This document shows, one piece after another, positions 17,200 to 25,777 of a stretch of DNA of 64,000 nt. A program made the translations under genes and the position numbers. Source of the DNA: CAZFLM01 sp964519955 (GTDB taxonomy: Bacteria > Armatimonadota > Chthonomonadetes > Chthonomonadales > CAJBBX01); assembly GCA_964519955.1 (NCBI GenBank), contig CAZFLM010000001.1, positions 124,001-188,000 of the forward strand, given 5' to 3'. The notes under the pieces were generated by a model. The model was not told the origin of the DNA. It made no database searches and saw nothing but the letters and a program-made list of their open reading frames with translations. Numbering within the stretch: the stretch's first letter is position 1; each line of letters begins with the position of its first letter.

Positions 17200-19401
17200 A
17201 TGGACATCCGCAGGACCGGCAGACGCGTCGCGTTGGTGGCCGGGATCGGCTTGGCGGCACTCTTTGCAGGTGCGACATGCCGTGCCCAGACGCCCGACAT
17301 CGTGCTCGCCGACTTCGAGGGCGCGGGCTACGGGGCGTGGCAGACAGCCGGCACGGCGTTCGGGAGCGGCCCGGCATGCGGCGCCATCGACGGGCAGCGC
17401 CCCGTGGACGGGTTCCTCGGCAAGGGCTGCGCGAACTCGTTCCACGGCGCCGACGCTCCCACCGGCACGCTCACCTCGCCGCCGTTCCGCATCGAGCGCA
17501 GGTTCGTCGCGTTCCTCATCGGCGGCGGCGCCTACTCGGGTAAGACCTGCGCCAGCCTGCTGGTCGACGGCAAGGCGGCGCGCACCGCCACGGGCGACGG
17601 CACGGAGACGCTGCGCCTCGCGGCATGGAACGTTGCGGACCTGGCCGGCCAGGTGGCGCGGTTCCAGGTCGTCGACGGCGCGACCGGCAGCATGGGCCAT
17701 GTCATGGTCGACCAGGTGATCGAGACGGATCGCGCGGGCCTGCCAATCGCCAACGTGCTGCGCGAACTCGTCGCGACGCGCCGCTACCTCAACATCCCGA
17801 TGGCGAGCCACGGCGAGAACCGGGCGCTCACGCTGATGGTGGACGGACGGCCCGTCTCGGCGTTCAGCCAATTCACCGCGCCGCTCGCCGACGGGAAGCC
17901 GGACTGGTGGGCCTCTTACGACATCAGCCGGTGGAAGGGGCGGAAGCTCGGCCTGCTCGCCAGCCGCTTGCCCGACGGCTCCGGCGCGCTGGAGCGGATC
18001 GAGCAGGCAGACGCGCCCAAGGGCGCACGAGACGCCTACCAGCACCCGCTGCGCCCGCAGCTCCACTTCTCGCCTCTGCGCGGCGGGTGCGGCGACGCCA
18101 ACGGCCTCGTCTACTACCGCGGCGAGTACCACCTGTTCTTCCAGCACAACCCGTTCGGCCAGGACGGCGGCTACAACTCGCACTGGGGCCACGCCATCAG
18201 CAAGGACCTCGTGCACTGGCGCCAGATGCCCGACGCCATCTACCCGAGCGACCTGGGCCTGGCCTACTCCGGCTCGGCGGTGGTCGACGAGGGCAACACC
18301 TCCGGCCTGGCGACAGGCAAGGAGAAGCCGATCGTCCTCTGCCACGCCAGCGCGGGCCACACGTTCAGCCAGTCGATCGCGTATAGCAACGACCGCGGCC
18401 GCACGTTCACCCCCTACGCGGGCAACCCCGTGCTCCCGTTCGTCGAGGGCGGCAACCGGGACCCGCGGGTGCTCTGGTACGCGCCGGAGAGGAAGTGGGT
18501 GATGGTCGTCGCGTTCGGCAACTGCTCCCGCAACATGGGCGGCGCGCCGAGCACGAATCCGAACTACGGCCTCCTCTCGTCGAAGGACCTGAAGCGCTGG
18601 CAGCGGATGAGTTCGGTCTACATCGACGACACGGCCGACTGCCCGGAGTTCTTCGAGATCGCGGTCGACGGTGATCCGAAGCACACGAAGTGGGTCATCT
18701 ACAGCGGGGACGCCTACTACCTGGTCGGCTCGTTCGACGGCACGACCTTCCGCGCGGAGGGCAGCCAGCAGAAGCTGAACCTGGGCAACGCCTTCTACGC
18801 CTCGCAGACCTTCAGCGGCATCCCCGCGCGCGACGGCCGCCGCATCCTCATGGCGCACACAACGGGCGGGGGCGACTACGCGGGCTTCTGGGGCGGCATC
18901 GGCCTGCCCGCCGAGCTGACGCTGCGCGACACGGACGAAGGGCTGCGGCTGTTTGCGACTCCGGCCCGGGAGCTGAAGAAGCTGCGCCGCCGAACCGTCG
19001 CCATCGCGCCCCAGCCCATCGCGCCGGGCAGCCCGGTCGCGGCGGGCATCGGCGCCGAGCTGCTGGAGGTGGAGGCCGATCTGGAGGTAGGCAGCGCCAC
19101 CCGCATCACCCTCGACCTGCGCGGCACGACGGTCGCCTACGACGCCGCGCGGCAGGCTCTCGTCTGCGGCGACCGCACCGCCCCGCTCCGGCCGATCGAC
19201 GGCCGCGTCCGCATCCGCGCGTATGTAGACCGCACGGATGTGACCCTCTTCGCCAACGATGGCCGCATCTACATGCCGATGGCCGCGGTGCCGAGCCCTG
19301 GCAACCGCTCCGTGACCCTCTCGGCGGAGAGCGGCGAGGCCCGCATCCACTCCCTCCGCGTCCACGAGTTGCGCTCGATCTGGGAGGGTGGGAGGCGGTA
19401 G
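17200..19401 (+). CDS. Exported GH32 levanase/fructanase-like enzyme with N-terminal accessory modules
   Basis: This 733-residue protein has a signal peptide (residues 1-30) and then a beta-sandwich-like module (about 32-178: LADFEGAGYGAWQTAGTAFG). A segment resembling the domain that precedes GH32 in many Bacteroidetes enzymes follows (about 185-285; DUF4980-like). The GH32 propeller starts near 286: CGDANG with nucleophile Asp 299 (NDPNG altered to GDANG), HWGHAISKDLVHW, AYSGSAV and a canonical NRDPR at 419-423. The EC motif is TADCPEFFEI, Asp 480 instead of Glu. The C-terminal sandwich has AYVDRTDVTLFANDG. It most resembles levan/inulin hydrolases. The ATG follows AGGAGG. Confidence 0.9.
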   Translation: MDIRRTGRRVALVAGIGLAALFAGATCRAQTPDIVLADFEGAGYGAWQTAGTAFGSGPACGAIDGQRPVDGFLGKGCANSFHGADAPTGTLTSPPFRIERRFVAFLIGGGAYSGKTCASLLVDGKAARTATGDGTETLRLAAWNVADLAGQVARFQVVDGATGSMGHVMVDQVIETDRAGLPIANVLRELVATRRYLNIPMASHGENRALTLMVDGRPVSAFSQFTAPLADGKPDWWASYDISRWKGRKLGLLASRLPDGSGALERIEQADAPKGARDAYQHPLRPQLHFSPLRGGCGDANGLVYYRGEYHLFFQHNPFGQDGGYNSHWGHAISKDLVHWRQMPDAIYPSDLGLAYSGSAVVDEGNTSGLATGKEKPIVLCHASAGHTFSQSIAYSNDRGRTFTPYAGNPVLPFVEGGNRDPRVLWYAPERKWVMVVAFGNCSRNMGGAPSTNPNYGLLSSKDLKRWQRMSSVYIDDTADCPEFFEIAVDGDPKHTKWVIYSGDAYYLVGSFDGTTFRAEGSQQKLNLGNAFYASQTFSGIPARDGRRILMAHTTGGGDYAGFWGGIGLPAELTLRDTDEGLRLFATPARELKKLRRRTVAIAPQPIAPGSPVAAGIGAELLEVEADLEVGSATRITLDLRGTTVAYDAARQALVCGDRTAPLRPIDGRVRIRAYVDRTDVTLFANDGRIYMPMAAVPSPGNRSVTLSAESGEARIHSLRVHELRSIWEGGRR

Positions 19402-19464
19402 GACACTGCGATGCCGCCGAGGGCGGCGGCGGTCCATGGCGGGTGATCGCGGCGGGACGTCCCC

Positions 19465-19672
19465 GGCGCGACGCGGAGGTCGCGCCCCACGGGTCACTGC
19501 GTGGCGGCGCGTCCTGTTAGGGCAGGCGGCAGAACTGGCCGCTCTCCCCTCGCCACTCGCAGCGTCGTGGTGGGGCGGGCGTCCCTGCCCGCCAGGCGAA
19601 TCCCCTGCCACGACCGCCCGCTCCCTCTCGCCACGTACAACGCCGCAGGTGGGGCGGGCGTCCCTGCCCGCC
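19465..19672. repeat. Cluster of three intergenic hairpin repeats (family A)
   Basis: 19465-19486 has stem GGCGCGAC with loop GCGGAG. 19573-19593 has GGCGGGC-type arms with loop GTCCCT. 19653-19672 has GGCGGGC arms with loop GTCCCT. An inverted copy of the GCCGCCG-CCCT-CGGCGGC element of the 307-bp repeat lies just upstream at about 19411-19435. The cluster separates two convergent genes. Confidence 0.8.
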
Positions 19673-19684
19673 AGCAGGCGCCCC

Positions 19685-21103
19685 CTACCGGCAGAGGCTG
19701 TCGATCCAGGCGAACAGCTCCGGCAGGTCGTAGTCGCCGCTGTGCCCGACGCCCCACGGCAGCGCGATGTCCACCTTGGAGCCGGAGTTGCGCAGCTTCG
19801 TCGCCAGGATGATCGGTACGGCGATGGACGTGTCGCGGTCGGCCGCCCCGTGCCGGATGCGCCAGTTGGCCGCGGTCTTCACACCCTTCGCGCCGATGTA
19901 GCTCATCGGGTTCATCATCTTGATGACCTGCGGATCGGCGAACGCGTGGTCGGTGCTGTGGTCCCTGCCGAAGGCCGTGAAGTGCCGGCCGTCGACCGTC
20001 TCGGTGCCGAAGAGGCGGCACTCCAGCGCTCCGTCGAATGCCGGGGTGACCTTCATGCGCGTCGCGAACCGCGGGTACTGGGCGAAGTCGATGTCCTTCA
20101 CGGTCTTGCCGTCGAGCGTGATCCACCTAAGGTCGGAGAGGTCCTTCCCGCCGTCGACCGCCTTCTGCGCGGACGCGACTACGTACGATTTGACGTAGTC
20201 CTTGAACGTCCCGTGGCCCTCGTCGTTCAGCGTGAGAGCCTTGCCATCGTGCGTCTTCAGGCCCAGGCTGTTCACGTAGGCTGGGAAGAGGCGCTTCAGC
20301 TCGCCGGAGAGCTGCACCTGCTCCGCGGTCATCGTGCCGCCCCCACCCCGCCCCTGGTACTCGTTGACCCCGTTGAAGAGCCACTCGTACGCCGCATCCG
20401 CATGGTCGAGGTTCGTGATCGGGCAGTAACAGGACGCCGCGAAGATGTCGTCGCGCTCCTTCGCCGCCCCGAGCGCCACCAGGTAGGGCTCGTAGTCGGC
20501 GCTGTCGCCGGTCGCACCGAGCAGCGCCGAAGCCGCGCCGCCCGCGCTCGTGCCGTTGGAGACGATGCGCTCTGCATCCCCCGGCATCGCCTTCTGGTTG
20601 TGCCGCAGGTACCGCACGGCCGCCTTCAGATCCACGATGCAGGCCGGCGCCTTGCCGGTGTACCGCCCGCTGCCGTCCTGCGAGTTGAGGCCGCGCGCTC
20701 CCGGCGCCGCCACGACGTAACCGTGCGCCAGCGCCGCATCCAGGGTCTGGCCGCCCCGGCCTCCCGCTCCCACGCGACCGGGAGGCCCCGCCATGTACCC
20801 GCCGATGGTGTTCGGCAAGAAGATGGGCGCGGTCGCCGCGGTGTAGCCACCGACGGACTTGCCCTCGAAGTAGGCGGCAGGGATGTAGATGTTGATGCTC
20901 TGAAGCCGCGCGTCTACGGGCTTCGCCACGCAGGTGATGCCCTCGTACGCCCGGTACGCGAGGGTCTGTCCGCCGACGGTCAGCGTTCTCGCCTCGAACC
21001 TGGTCGCGTCGAACGCCAGCGGGTCGTCGCCCGCCCCGGCCCCGGCCGCCGCCAGCCCCGCCACGAGCCCGATCGACCCCAACAAGCTCACGATGCCAAG
21101 CAT
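19685..21103 (-). CDS. Subtype-B tannase-like / aromatic ester hydrolase
   Basis: This 472-residue alpha/beta hydrolase matches the bacterial subtype-B tannase layout (about 470 residues in Lactobacillus). TAPIFLPNTIGGY lies near residue 91. The nucleophile motif SNGTSAGGA has Ser 186. RHGAADRDTS carries the acidic triad residue near 420, and WGVGHSGDYD carries the His near 457. An N-terminal hydrophobic stretch suggests export. Characterised relatives cleave gallate and related phenolic esters; other aromatic acyl esters are possible here. The ATG follows AGGAGGG. A CE1-like esterase lies upstream in the same direction across a repeat-containing gap. Confidence 0.82.
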   Translation of the reverse strand: MLGIVSLLGSIGLVAGLAAAGAGAGDDPLAFDATRFEARTLTVGGQTLAYRAYEGITCVAKPVDARLQSINIYIPAAYFEGKSVGGYTAATAPIFLPNTIGGYMAGPPGRVGAGGRGGQTLDAALAHGYVVAAPGARGLNSQDGSGRYTGKAPACIVDLKAAVRYLRHNQKAMPGDAERIVSNGTSAGGAASALLGATGDSADYEPYLVALGAAKERDDIFAASCYCPITNLDHADAAYEWLFNGVNEYQGRGGGGTMTAEQVQLSGELKRLFPAYVNSLGLKTHDGKALTLNDEGHGTFKDYVKSYVVASAQKAVDGGKDLSDLRWITLDGKTVKDIDFAQYPRFATRMKVTPAFDGALECRLFGTETVDGRHFTAFGRDHSTDHAFADPQVIKMMNPMSYIGAKGVKTAANWRIRHGAADRDTSIAVPIILATKLRNSGSKVDIALPWGVGHSGDYDLPELFAWIDSLCR

Positions 21104-21144
21104 GGTGCAACCCTCCTCCTACCCCGGCCCTGCCCCCAGCGCCC

Positions 21145-21290
21145 GGTCGGCACGGAGGCCGCCCCTCCAGGAACTGGCGATACCACGGAACGAGGACGAC
21201 GGCCCGACCTGGACCGCCGCCGCCCTCGGCGGCACATGCACCACCTGACGCCACGCACCCGTCCGCGAGGACGGCTGGCGGAACGCCTCG
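21145..21290. repeat. Diverged relative of the 307-bp repeat, with hairpin
   Basis: It starts with a family A hairpin (21145-21164, loop ACGGAG, one mismatch). It then repeats the order seen in 13083-13262: the GCCGCCG-CCCT-CGGCGGC hairpin and the CCGTCC-GCGA-GGACGG hairpin. The following CCGGTGG/CCACCGG stem runs to about 21315. Confidence 0.8.
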
Positions 21291-21328
21291 ATGCCGGTGG
21301 GCTTGTCCCACCGGTGCGCCGCCTCCGT

Positions 21329-22531
21329 CTACTCTCGGAACAGCCGCGCTGCGAAGTCGGTCAGGGCGCGACGCCAGGTCTGCCACTCGTGGGCGGTGCC
21401 CCGCGACTCCACGAACACGCTCTTCACGCCGGCCTGGGTCAGCACCTCGTGCGCGGCCTTCAGCATGTCGTGGATGCCGGGCTCCATCGTGCCCGCGCCC
21501 AACCACAGCAGCTTCGCCTTGCCGTTGAACGCCGCCGCATCGCGGAACACGCCGCCATACGCAGTCTCAGTCCGCAGCGGGCCACCCAGCATCGGGCTGC
21601 TGAACGCGCCGATCCACGCGAAGCGGTCCAGGCGCCCGAGCGTGATCTTCAGCGTCTGCATGCCGCCCATGGACAACCCGGCCATCGCCCGATGCAGGCG
21701 GTCCGGCATGGTGCGGTACGCGGCGTCGATATGCGGGATCAGGTCCTGGAGCAGCATATCCTCGAACGCGGCGGTCTGGCCGGCGAAGAAGGGCTGGCCG
21801 GGCTTCGGGGCCGTCGAGGCGCCCGGCGCGGATGCGTAGCCGCAGTCCATCGCCACGATCATCGGCCGCGCCTTGCCCTCGGCGATCAGGTTGTCGAGGA
21901 TGAAGTTGGCGCGGCCCTGGCACGTCCAGCCGCGCTCGTCCTCGCCGGCGCCATGCTGCAGGTAGAGCACGGGGTAGCGGGTGCGCGGGTGCGTGTCGTA
22001 GCCCGGCGGGGTGTAGACATAGGCGCGACGCCACTGGCCCGTCACCTTGGAGTGGTACCACTCGATGCGGACCGCCCCGTGCGGCACGTCCTTCGCGTCG
22101 TAGAAGTCGACGCCGGGCTCCGGCACTTCGATGCCGCTCGTCTGCTTGCCCCAGCCGAAGTAGGTCTCGCTGGACGGATCGTTGGCGGCCACGCCGTCGA
22201 TGAGCAGCCAGTAGTAGTGGAAGCCCGGCACCACAGGCGGCGTTGTGACGGTCCAGGCGCCGTCGTCGCCGCGCACCAGGTCGATGGGCCCCTTGCCCAG
22301 CCCGTTGTCGTCGCCGCCGGGCTGCACCTGCACCTTCCGCGCGTTCGGTGCGGCCACCCGGAACGTGACGCGCCCGTCCGCATGCACGCGTGGGTACTCG
22401 GCGAAGCGCACGTTGGAGCTGGCCGGGCGGCCCTCCGCCTGCGCCGATGCTGGCGAGGCCGGCTGCGCCATCAGCGCACCTCCGGCGAGAAGGACGACCG
22501 ACAGGGCACTCTGAACGGTGTATCGAGGCAT
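21329..22531 (-). CDS. Secreted CE1-like esterase with N-terminal E-set domain
   Basis: This 400-residue protein has a signal peptide (residues 1-30). An E-set/CBM48-like domain follows (about 40-140: PRVHADGRVTFRVAAPNARKV), then an esterase D/CE1-type alpha/beta hydrolase. The nucleophile is in AGLSMGGMQ (Ser 287) and the His in GTAHEWQTWRR. Relatives are acetylxylan or feruloyl esterases. The ATG at 22531 fits the signal peptide, but GGAGGT lies 13 nt upstream, a long spacing. It faces the multidomain glycosidase gene divergently and probably works with it and with the tannase-like esterase on ester-substituted plant polysaccharide. Confidence 0.87.
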   Translation of the reverse strand: MPRYTVQSALSVVLLAGGALMAQPASPASAQAEGRPASSNVRFAEYPRVHADGRVTFRVAAPNARKVQVQPGGDDNGLGKGPIDLVRGDDGAWTVTTPPVVPGFHYYWLLIDGVAANDPSSETYFGWGKQTSGIEVPEPGVDFYDAKDVPHGAVRIEWYHSKVTGQWRRAYVYTPPGYDTHPRTRYPVLYLQHGAGEDERGWTCQGRANFILDNLIAEGKARPMIVAMDCGYASAPGASTAPKPGQPFFAGQTAAFEDMLLQDLIPHIDAAYRTMPDRLHRAMAGLSMGGMQTLKITLGRLDRFAWIGAFSSPMLGGPLRTETAYGGVFRDAAAFNGKAKLLWLGAGTMEPGIHDMLKAAHEVLTQAGVKSVFVESRGTAHEWQTWRRALTDFAARLFRE

Positions 22532-22695
22532 CGTCTCAATGGTTACCTCCGGTTCGCGCGTCGCGCAGTGTAGCAGGCACTCATACCATAGCACACCGGA
22601 CGGCGGGTCGCCCGCCAATCGCGACGACGCAGGATTCGGGCGCCTGGGCGGCCAATCGGGGTGTCTCTAGCCTGCGCCCCTCGAGGAGGCCCGAC

Positions 22696-25600
22696 TTGCA
22701 CCGTCTGCTGCTGTTCTGCGCGCTCTGCCTCGCCGCCGTGCCCGCCCTGGCCCAGCCGCGCGCCGCATACGTCTACAGCTCGTTCCGCGACGGGCAGTAC
22801 TGGTACCGCGACGAACAACTCCCCCTGGTGAAGGACCTCGGCTGGCACGGCGACGGGTATGAGAACACGAAGGTCGCCGACCTGCTGGGTCGCATCGACC
22901 AGTACGCGGTGGTGATCTGCAACTCCTCGTTCAACTACAGCAACCCGCAGGACCTTGGCGCTCAAGGGGCGCGGTGGCGCCAGTACATCGCCGCCGGCGG
23001 GTGCCTCGTCGCGACCGACGCCAACTACGCCCCGCACTTCGGGTGGCTGCAGGCAATCGACCCATCGCTGCGATGGGAGTCCCGCGGCGAGCTGAACCGG
23101 TGGGCGGAGGGGCCGCCGCGCTGGACCGCGACCAACCACCCGCTCCTGCGCGGCGTCGAGGCGCCCCGCGTCTCGTGGACCAACCCGTCGATCTGGTCGG
23201 ACGCGCTGACCCCGCTCGCCTCGGACACCGGCCGCCGCCCCGTCGTCGCCTACCGCGAGATCGGCAAGGGCATCGTCGTCATCTCGTCCGCCTATCGCCA
23301 GTACGGTTTCCCGAGCGCTCCGTTCCTCGCCAACCTCGCCGCGTGGGCCGCCGACCCCGCTCGCCAGGCCGCCGTTGCCGCCCGCGAGCAGGCGCCCGTG
23401 CCAGCCGTGCCGCCCGGCCTGACCGTGCCGACCCTCAGCCACGAGCCGACGATAGACGGGCGCCCGTCATCGGCTGCCGAGTGGCGCGGCGCGGCAACGC
23501 TGCCGCAGCTTGTGGGCCCTGACGGCGCGCCGGTCGCGGGGCAGAGCGACGCAGTGAAGGTTGCCCACTTCGGCGGCGACCTGTGCGTCGCGTTCGACTG
23601 CCACGACGGCCCGCCCGCGCCTTCGCGGCTGCAGAGCGCCAGACGCGATGGCATCCTTTGGGCCGAGGACGACCTGGAGATCGACCTGCAGGCTCCGTCC
23701 GGCGCGTGCTACCGGTTCGTCGTCGCCGCCAGCGGCGCGCGCTGCGACGATCGCGACGGCGACGCGGGCTGGGATGGCTGCTGGCAGGCCGCCACGAAGC
23801 GCGACGCCGACGGGTGGTCGGCCGAGGTGCGCATCCCGCTCGCGCCTCTGAGCTCAGGCGGCTCAACGGCCGGCTGGCGCGCCAACTTCTGCCGGCGGAA
23901 GCAGCAGGCTGAGGGTGCGGCGGCAAGCGTGACGGCATGGTCGGCGGTCGTCACGAGCGCCACCGACGCCGCACGCTTCGCTCCGCTCTCTCTGCCCGGC
24001 CTCCCGATGGGCGGGCCCCAGGCGGAGATGACGGTCGCGCCGCCCAAGAGCTGGTTCGTCGGGCGCAACACGGTCGAGGTGACGGTGTCCGGGGCGGACA
24101 AGCGCTCAGTCGCCGCGGACTTGCTCTGCGTCGACGACCTTACAGGACGCCCCATCGCTCGGCAGGCGCTGCGCCTGGGCGCCAAGACGACCGCGCGCGT
24201 GCCGATCGACCTGTGGTCCGGCTCGGAGCGCAGCCTGCAGCTCGTGCTGGTGGACCGCGCGGCCCCGCACCGCGTCCTTACCTGCAGCCAAGTCATCAAC
24301 GCCACGCCGGCGCCCCTGATGCAGGCCACGCTGCTCTACCCGAGCTACCGGGGCCTCGTCCAGTCGCGCGACCCGCAGAAGCGCCTCCACCTCCAGGCGA
24401 GGATCGGCGTCGCCGCTGGCCTCCGCATGCGGCTGACGGCTTCGCTGGCCCCCGCCAAAGGCGGCGCCCCGATCTGGCGTGTCGCCCGCCCCGCCGCCGG
24501 CGGAGTGGTCGACCTCGGCACCTCGCTGGCATCGCTGAAGGTCGGGCAGTACGCCGCACGCATCGAGTTGTCGAACGACACCGGGCGGGTGCTGGCTTCG
24601 CAGAGCTGGCCGGTGCGCGTTCTGCCGCCCGCCGCGAGCGAGATCACCTTCGATGAGCGCCACATCTGCTACCTCGACGGCAAGCCGTTCTTCCCGCTCG
24701 GCATCATGCACATCTCCGAGCCCGTGGTGGGCCTGATCAACAAGCGGGCGGCGGAACTCGGGCTGCCGACCATCAGCGTGCCCTCGCTGCTGGAGGACGT
24801 GAAGGCGCACGGCTTCAACTGCGTGGTGCGCGGCTGGGGCATGCCGAGCGAGGACTACCTGCGCAAGACCGACGAGCTGGGCCTGTGGGTGATGCCGGAG
24901 GTGGGCGCGCCCAAGGGAGACGAGCTGGCGCGACTGGTCGAGCAGGCCAACCGCCACAAGAGCGTGCTACTCTGGTACGGGGTCGATGAGCCGTCGGGCG
25001 ACAAGCTGGCCGCCGCCATCGACGCGCACAAGCGCTTCGAGGCAGCCGACATCCGCCGCCCCGTCTCGGCCGCGTGCAACAACCCGGCGTTCCTCGAAGG
25101 CGCCGCCCAGGCCTATGACCTCATCATGATGGACCTCTATATCGTGGGGTCCGGCTCCTATGCGGAGTACCGCAACTGGGTGCGTCAGGGGCTCGCGGCC
25201 GGTGGCGGCGGCAAGGCGGTCTGGATGGTGCCTCAGGCGTTCGCGATCGACGGTCCGTTCAAGGAGCCCACGCCGGAGGAGGTGCGCTGCCAGGCATACG
25301 TGAGCATCGTCCATGGCGCGACCGGGCTCGTCTGGTACGCCTACTACACCACGGAGCCGTACACGAAGAACCCGCGCGGGCGCGACCAGTGGTTCATCCC
25401 CGATACGCCCCTGTGGCCGGCCTTCGCCAAGTTGAACGCGGAGATCGCCGAGCTGACGCCGACGCTGGTTGAGGGAGCGCGCGTCGCGGGGGCCGCCTCG
25501 ACCAGCGACGCCGTCCACGTGCAGGTCTGGGCGCGGGGCGTGGGGCGCACCCTCATCGCGGTGAACGTGACGGACAAGCCCGTGCGCTGCGCGCTCTCCG

Positions 25601-25725
25601 GCCTCTCGGGAGGCGCCGCCCAGGTCCTGTTCGAGGGGCGGACGGCGGTCCTGGCCGGCGGCTCACTGGTGGAGGAGTTCAAGCCGTACGAGGCGCACGT
25701 GTATCGCTGGCGCGCGGCACGCTGA
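22696..25725 (+). CDS. Multidomain exported glycosidase-like protein (TTG start)
   Basis: This 1009-residue protein starts with TTG at 22696, preceded by AGGAGG at 6 nt; the codons that follow give a signal peptide ending VPALA. Four regions follow. Residues about 17-220 resemble a ThuA/glutamine-amidotransferase-like fold. Residues about 250-430 resemble a CBM9-type module (TIDGRPSSAAEWRGAA; EDDLEIDLQ). Residues about 440-640 are beta-rich. Residues about 650-930 look like a clan GH-A TIM barrel (HICYLDGKPFFPLGIMHI; LLWYGVDEPSGD with a possible catalytic Glu; GLVWYAYYTTEP). A small beta-sandwich ends the protein. I do not recognise a named family for the barrel. Confidence 0.8.
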   Translation: MHRLLLFCALCLAAVPALAQPRAAYVYSSFRDGQYWYRDEQLPLVKDLGWHGDGYENTKVADLLGRIDQYAVVICNSSFNYSNPQDLGAQGARWRQYIAAGGCLVATDANYAPHFGWLQAIDPSLRWESRGELNRWAEGPPRWTATNHPLLRGVEAPRVSWTNPSIWSDALTPLASDTGRRPVVAYREIGKGIVVISSAYRQYGFPSAPFLANLAAWAADPARQAAVAAREQAPVPAVPPGLTVPTLSHEPTIDGRPSSAAEWRGAATLPQLVGPDGAPVAGQSDAVKVAHFGGDLCVAFDCHDGPPAPSRLQSARRDGILWAEDDLEIDLQAPSGACYRFVVAASGARCDDRDGDAGWDGCWQAATKRDADGWSAEVRIPLAPLSSGGSTAGWRANFCRRKQQAEGAAASVTAWSAVVTSATDAARFAPLSLPGLPMGGPQAEMTVAPPKSWFVGRNTVEVTVSGADKRSVAADLLCVDDLTGRPIARQALRLGAKTTARVPIDLWSGSERSLQLVLVDRAAPHRVLTCSQVINATPAPLMQATLLYPSYRGLVQSRDPQKRLHLQARIGVAAGLRMRLTASLAPAKGGAPIWRVARPAAGGVVDLGTSLASLKVGQYAARIELSNDTGRVLASQSWPVRVLPPAASEITFDERHICYLDGKPFFPLGIMHISEPVVGLINKRAAELGLPTISVPSLLEDVKAHGFNCVVRGWGMPSEDYLRKTDELGLWVMPEVGAPKGDELARLVEQANRHKSVLLWYGVDEPSGDKLAAAIDAHKRFEAADIRRPVSAACNNPAFLEGAAQAYDLIMMDLYIVGSGSYAEYRNWVRQGLAAGGGGKAVWMVPQAFAIDGPFKEPTPEEVRCQAYVSIVHGATGLVWYAYYTTEPYTKNPRGRDQWFIPDTPLWPAFAKLNAEIAELTPTLVEGARVAGAASTSDAVHVQVWARGVGRTLIAVNVTDKPVRCALSGLSGGAAQVLFEGRTAVLAGGSLVEEFKPYEAHVYRWRAAR

Positions 25726-25777
25726 CCGGCGCCTCGGGAACGGCCTGGTACGAGGACGATATCGAAGGAGAAGCAAG

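Noticed and set aside
19388..22573. 1061-codon plus-strand frame
   Set aside because: It lies antisense to the tannase-like and CE1-like genes and across intergenic repeats, with no domain signal.
22601..22630. GGCGGG-TCG-CCCGCC hairpin in a divergent gap
   Set aside because: It has a three-base loop and lacks the hexaloop and flanks of family A, so it was not counted as a member.
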